Positions 62,774-64,000 of a stretch of DNA of 64,000 bases are shown here, piece by piece (the stretch's first letter is position 1; each line of letters begins with the position of its first letter). Where the stretch lies: the NCBI GenBank assembly GCA_029582265.1, contig CM055828.1, forward strand, positions 11,200,942 to 11,264,941, read 5' to 3'. Origin of the DNA: Zoroaster sp. YZ-2022 (taxonomy: Eukaryota > Echinodermata > Asteroidea > Forcipulatida > Zoroasteridae). The translations under genes were made by a program, and so were the position numbers. The notes under the pieces were generated by a model. It did not search any database. It had not been told where the DNA came from and saw nothing but the letters and a program-made list of their open reading frames with translations.

Positions 62774-64000
62774 CGAGAAAGAGGAAAATATAATTGCATT
62801 ATTAAGAGGTAAGTAGTAGACATTATTTAGAGGTTTGTTGGCCTAGAATGTGCGTTTGTAAAGTAGGCCTATCGTAGACATAAGTATTGCATGCACACTC
62901 CAATGGAGGTTCGTGACGGACGAAACTGTTGTACTGCACCTATTTCGTAAAAAATATATTGAGTCTACTCTTTCCCTGTTTTTGCAGTGTACCTACATGA
63001 TTTTAAGTTTGCATTTTAACTAAGGATAATGACTGAGCATGGATAGATGCTATATATTGTCCAGAAAAAAGTTTAAAAACTGTGCCATGCAGTCAAAGTC
63101 AAAAGAGCATCGTTGGAAAATACTTCATTGTGTAACTCGCCTACATAACAGTACATGTATGCAAATCCATGTAAATATATACATGTAAATATATACATGT
63201 TCGTGTGTTGTCTCTTCTGCAATTCTGCATGTTCTTCGTGTCAATAAAATATATCCCTAACTCAACCTAAAGAGATGCTTTTACTTGATTAGTCTGCTAG
63301 TAGTAGCCACAAAATTGTCATATTTTTTCTGAGCTAGGTTACATTTGTTGTTTTGTTATTATTAAGCATAAAAAGTATGTCCCTCCAGCTATGCTTTAAA
63401 GAAAGGTCAGGTCTTATAACATAAAAAAGATGAAGAGCCTGCATAAAAAAAGAAAACTAATAAATGAAGAAAAAGCTGCAGAGGGATGAGTTAATATGAG
63501 TTTTAATTGGAAAATAAACATGCAGGTGTGTTGGTGGACAACATGTGTACACCAAAATTCAGGATGGAAAATGCAAATGGGGTGGGGGTGATGAAGGTTG
63601 TTTTTGCAATTATAGAGGACATTCTCTTACTGGAGTAATACATGTTGGCCTTTCCCCATTCAGAATTTATTTTTTCACAGAATCATTTGAACATTTCTTG
63701 ATATTTTGTATTTTAGCTCTCCAGTATGCTGAGTAATTGGAATTAGATGCAATGGCTGGCATCAGTGAGAATCAGTTCAACAGCCTAGAAAGCATCTAAA
63801 ACACAAGCCCCAAGGTAACCAATAAATCTGTGGTACAATTATTGTAAATGTGTGTGTGTGTGTGTGGATGATTGCATTCCTCCTGACTGCCCTATGATCC
63901 ACTCACATGACCCCACCAACCTACATTGAAGATTGTGATTTTTAAGCAATTATTTTTAAACTTTATCCACAATGTTGTATTCTTTCCCAGTGAAAACAGG

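Overview
The window is animal nuclear DNA dominated by transposons. It holds non-LTR and Ty3/gypsy retroelement remains, a piggyBac relic, several terminal-inverted-repeat elements, microsatellites, and spliced exons of an F5/8 type C (discoidin) domain gene. There are no operons, bacterial-type genes, CRISPR arrays or rRNA genes. The AT-rich composition, element mix and GT-AG introns suggest a marine invertebrate. I cannot name the species from sequence alone.

The main structure is a very large inverted repeat. Bases 1-28550 reappear reverse-complemented at 31695-60928, in the same order. The left arm starts at the window edge, so the true palindrome may be longer. The arms flank a roughly 3.1 kb spacer made of a 500-N assembly gap (28551-29050) and unique sequence carrying a degenerate piggyBac transposase (about 29930-31492). 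The outer 8 kb of the arms are almost identical. The inner parts differ by many small indels, and the left arm at about 20.7-24.0 kb looks like poor base calling. A misjoined pair of haplotypes or a fold-back read artefact is therefore a serious alternative to a real palindrome.

Layout of the left arm, mirrored on the opposite strand in the right arm: hexamer arrays around a broken non-LTR retrotransposon split by an 851 bp terminal-repeat element (0.6-4.1 kb); a Ty3/gypsy remnant with protease and integrase pieces (5.4-6.9 kb); dispersed repeats (6.9-8.1 kb); a 700 bp tandem duplication (9.1-10.5 kb); a GC-rich patch (10.6-11.0 kb); a small MITE in a CA repeat (12.1-12.3 kb); tandem hairpin repeats (13.8-14.4 kb); an element packed with GATC words (16.3-17.2 kb); the discoidin gene (18.2-22.3 kb) with a MITE carrying a LINE tail in its intron; and a 2.9 kb foldback-type element whose terminal repeats are arrays of a 21-22 bp unit (24.7-27.6 kb).

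Outside the right arm, 61192-64000 is a third, directly oriented copy of 46435-48775, preceded by an array of five hairpin-forming units. Insertions present in one copy and missing in another give an order of events. No intact transposase or host gene is complete in the window. The only well supported host gene is the discoidin-domain gene. Its two exons are open in the right arm and damaged in the left arm.
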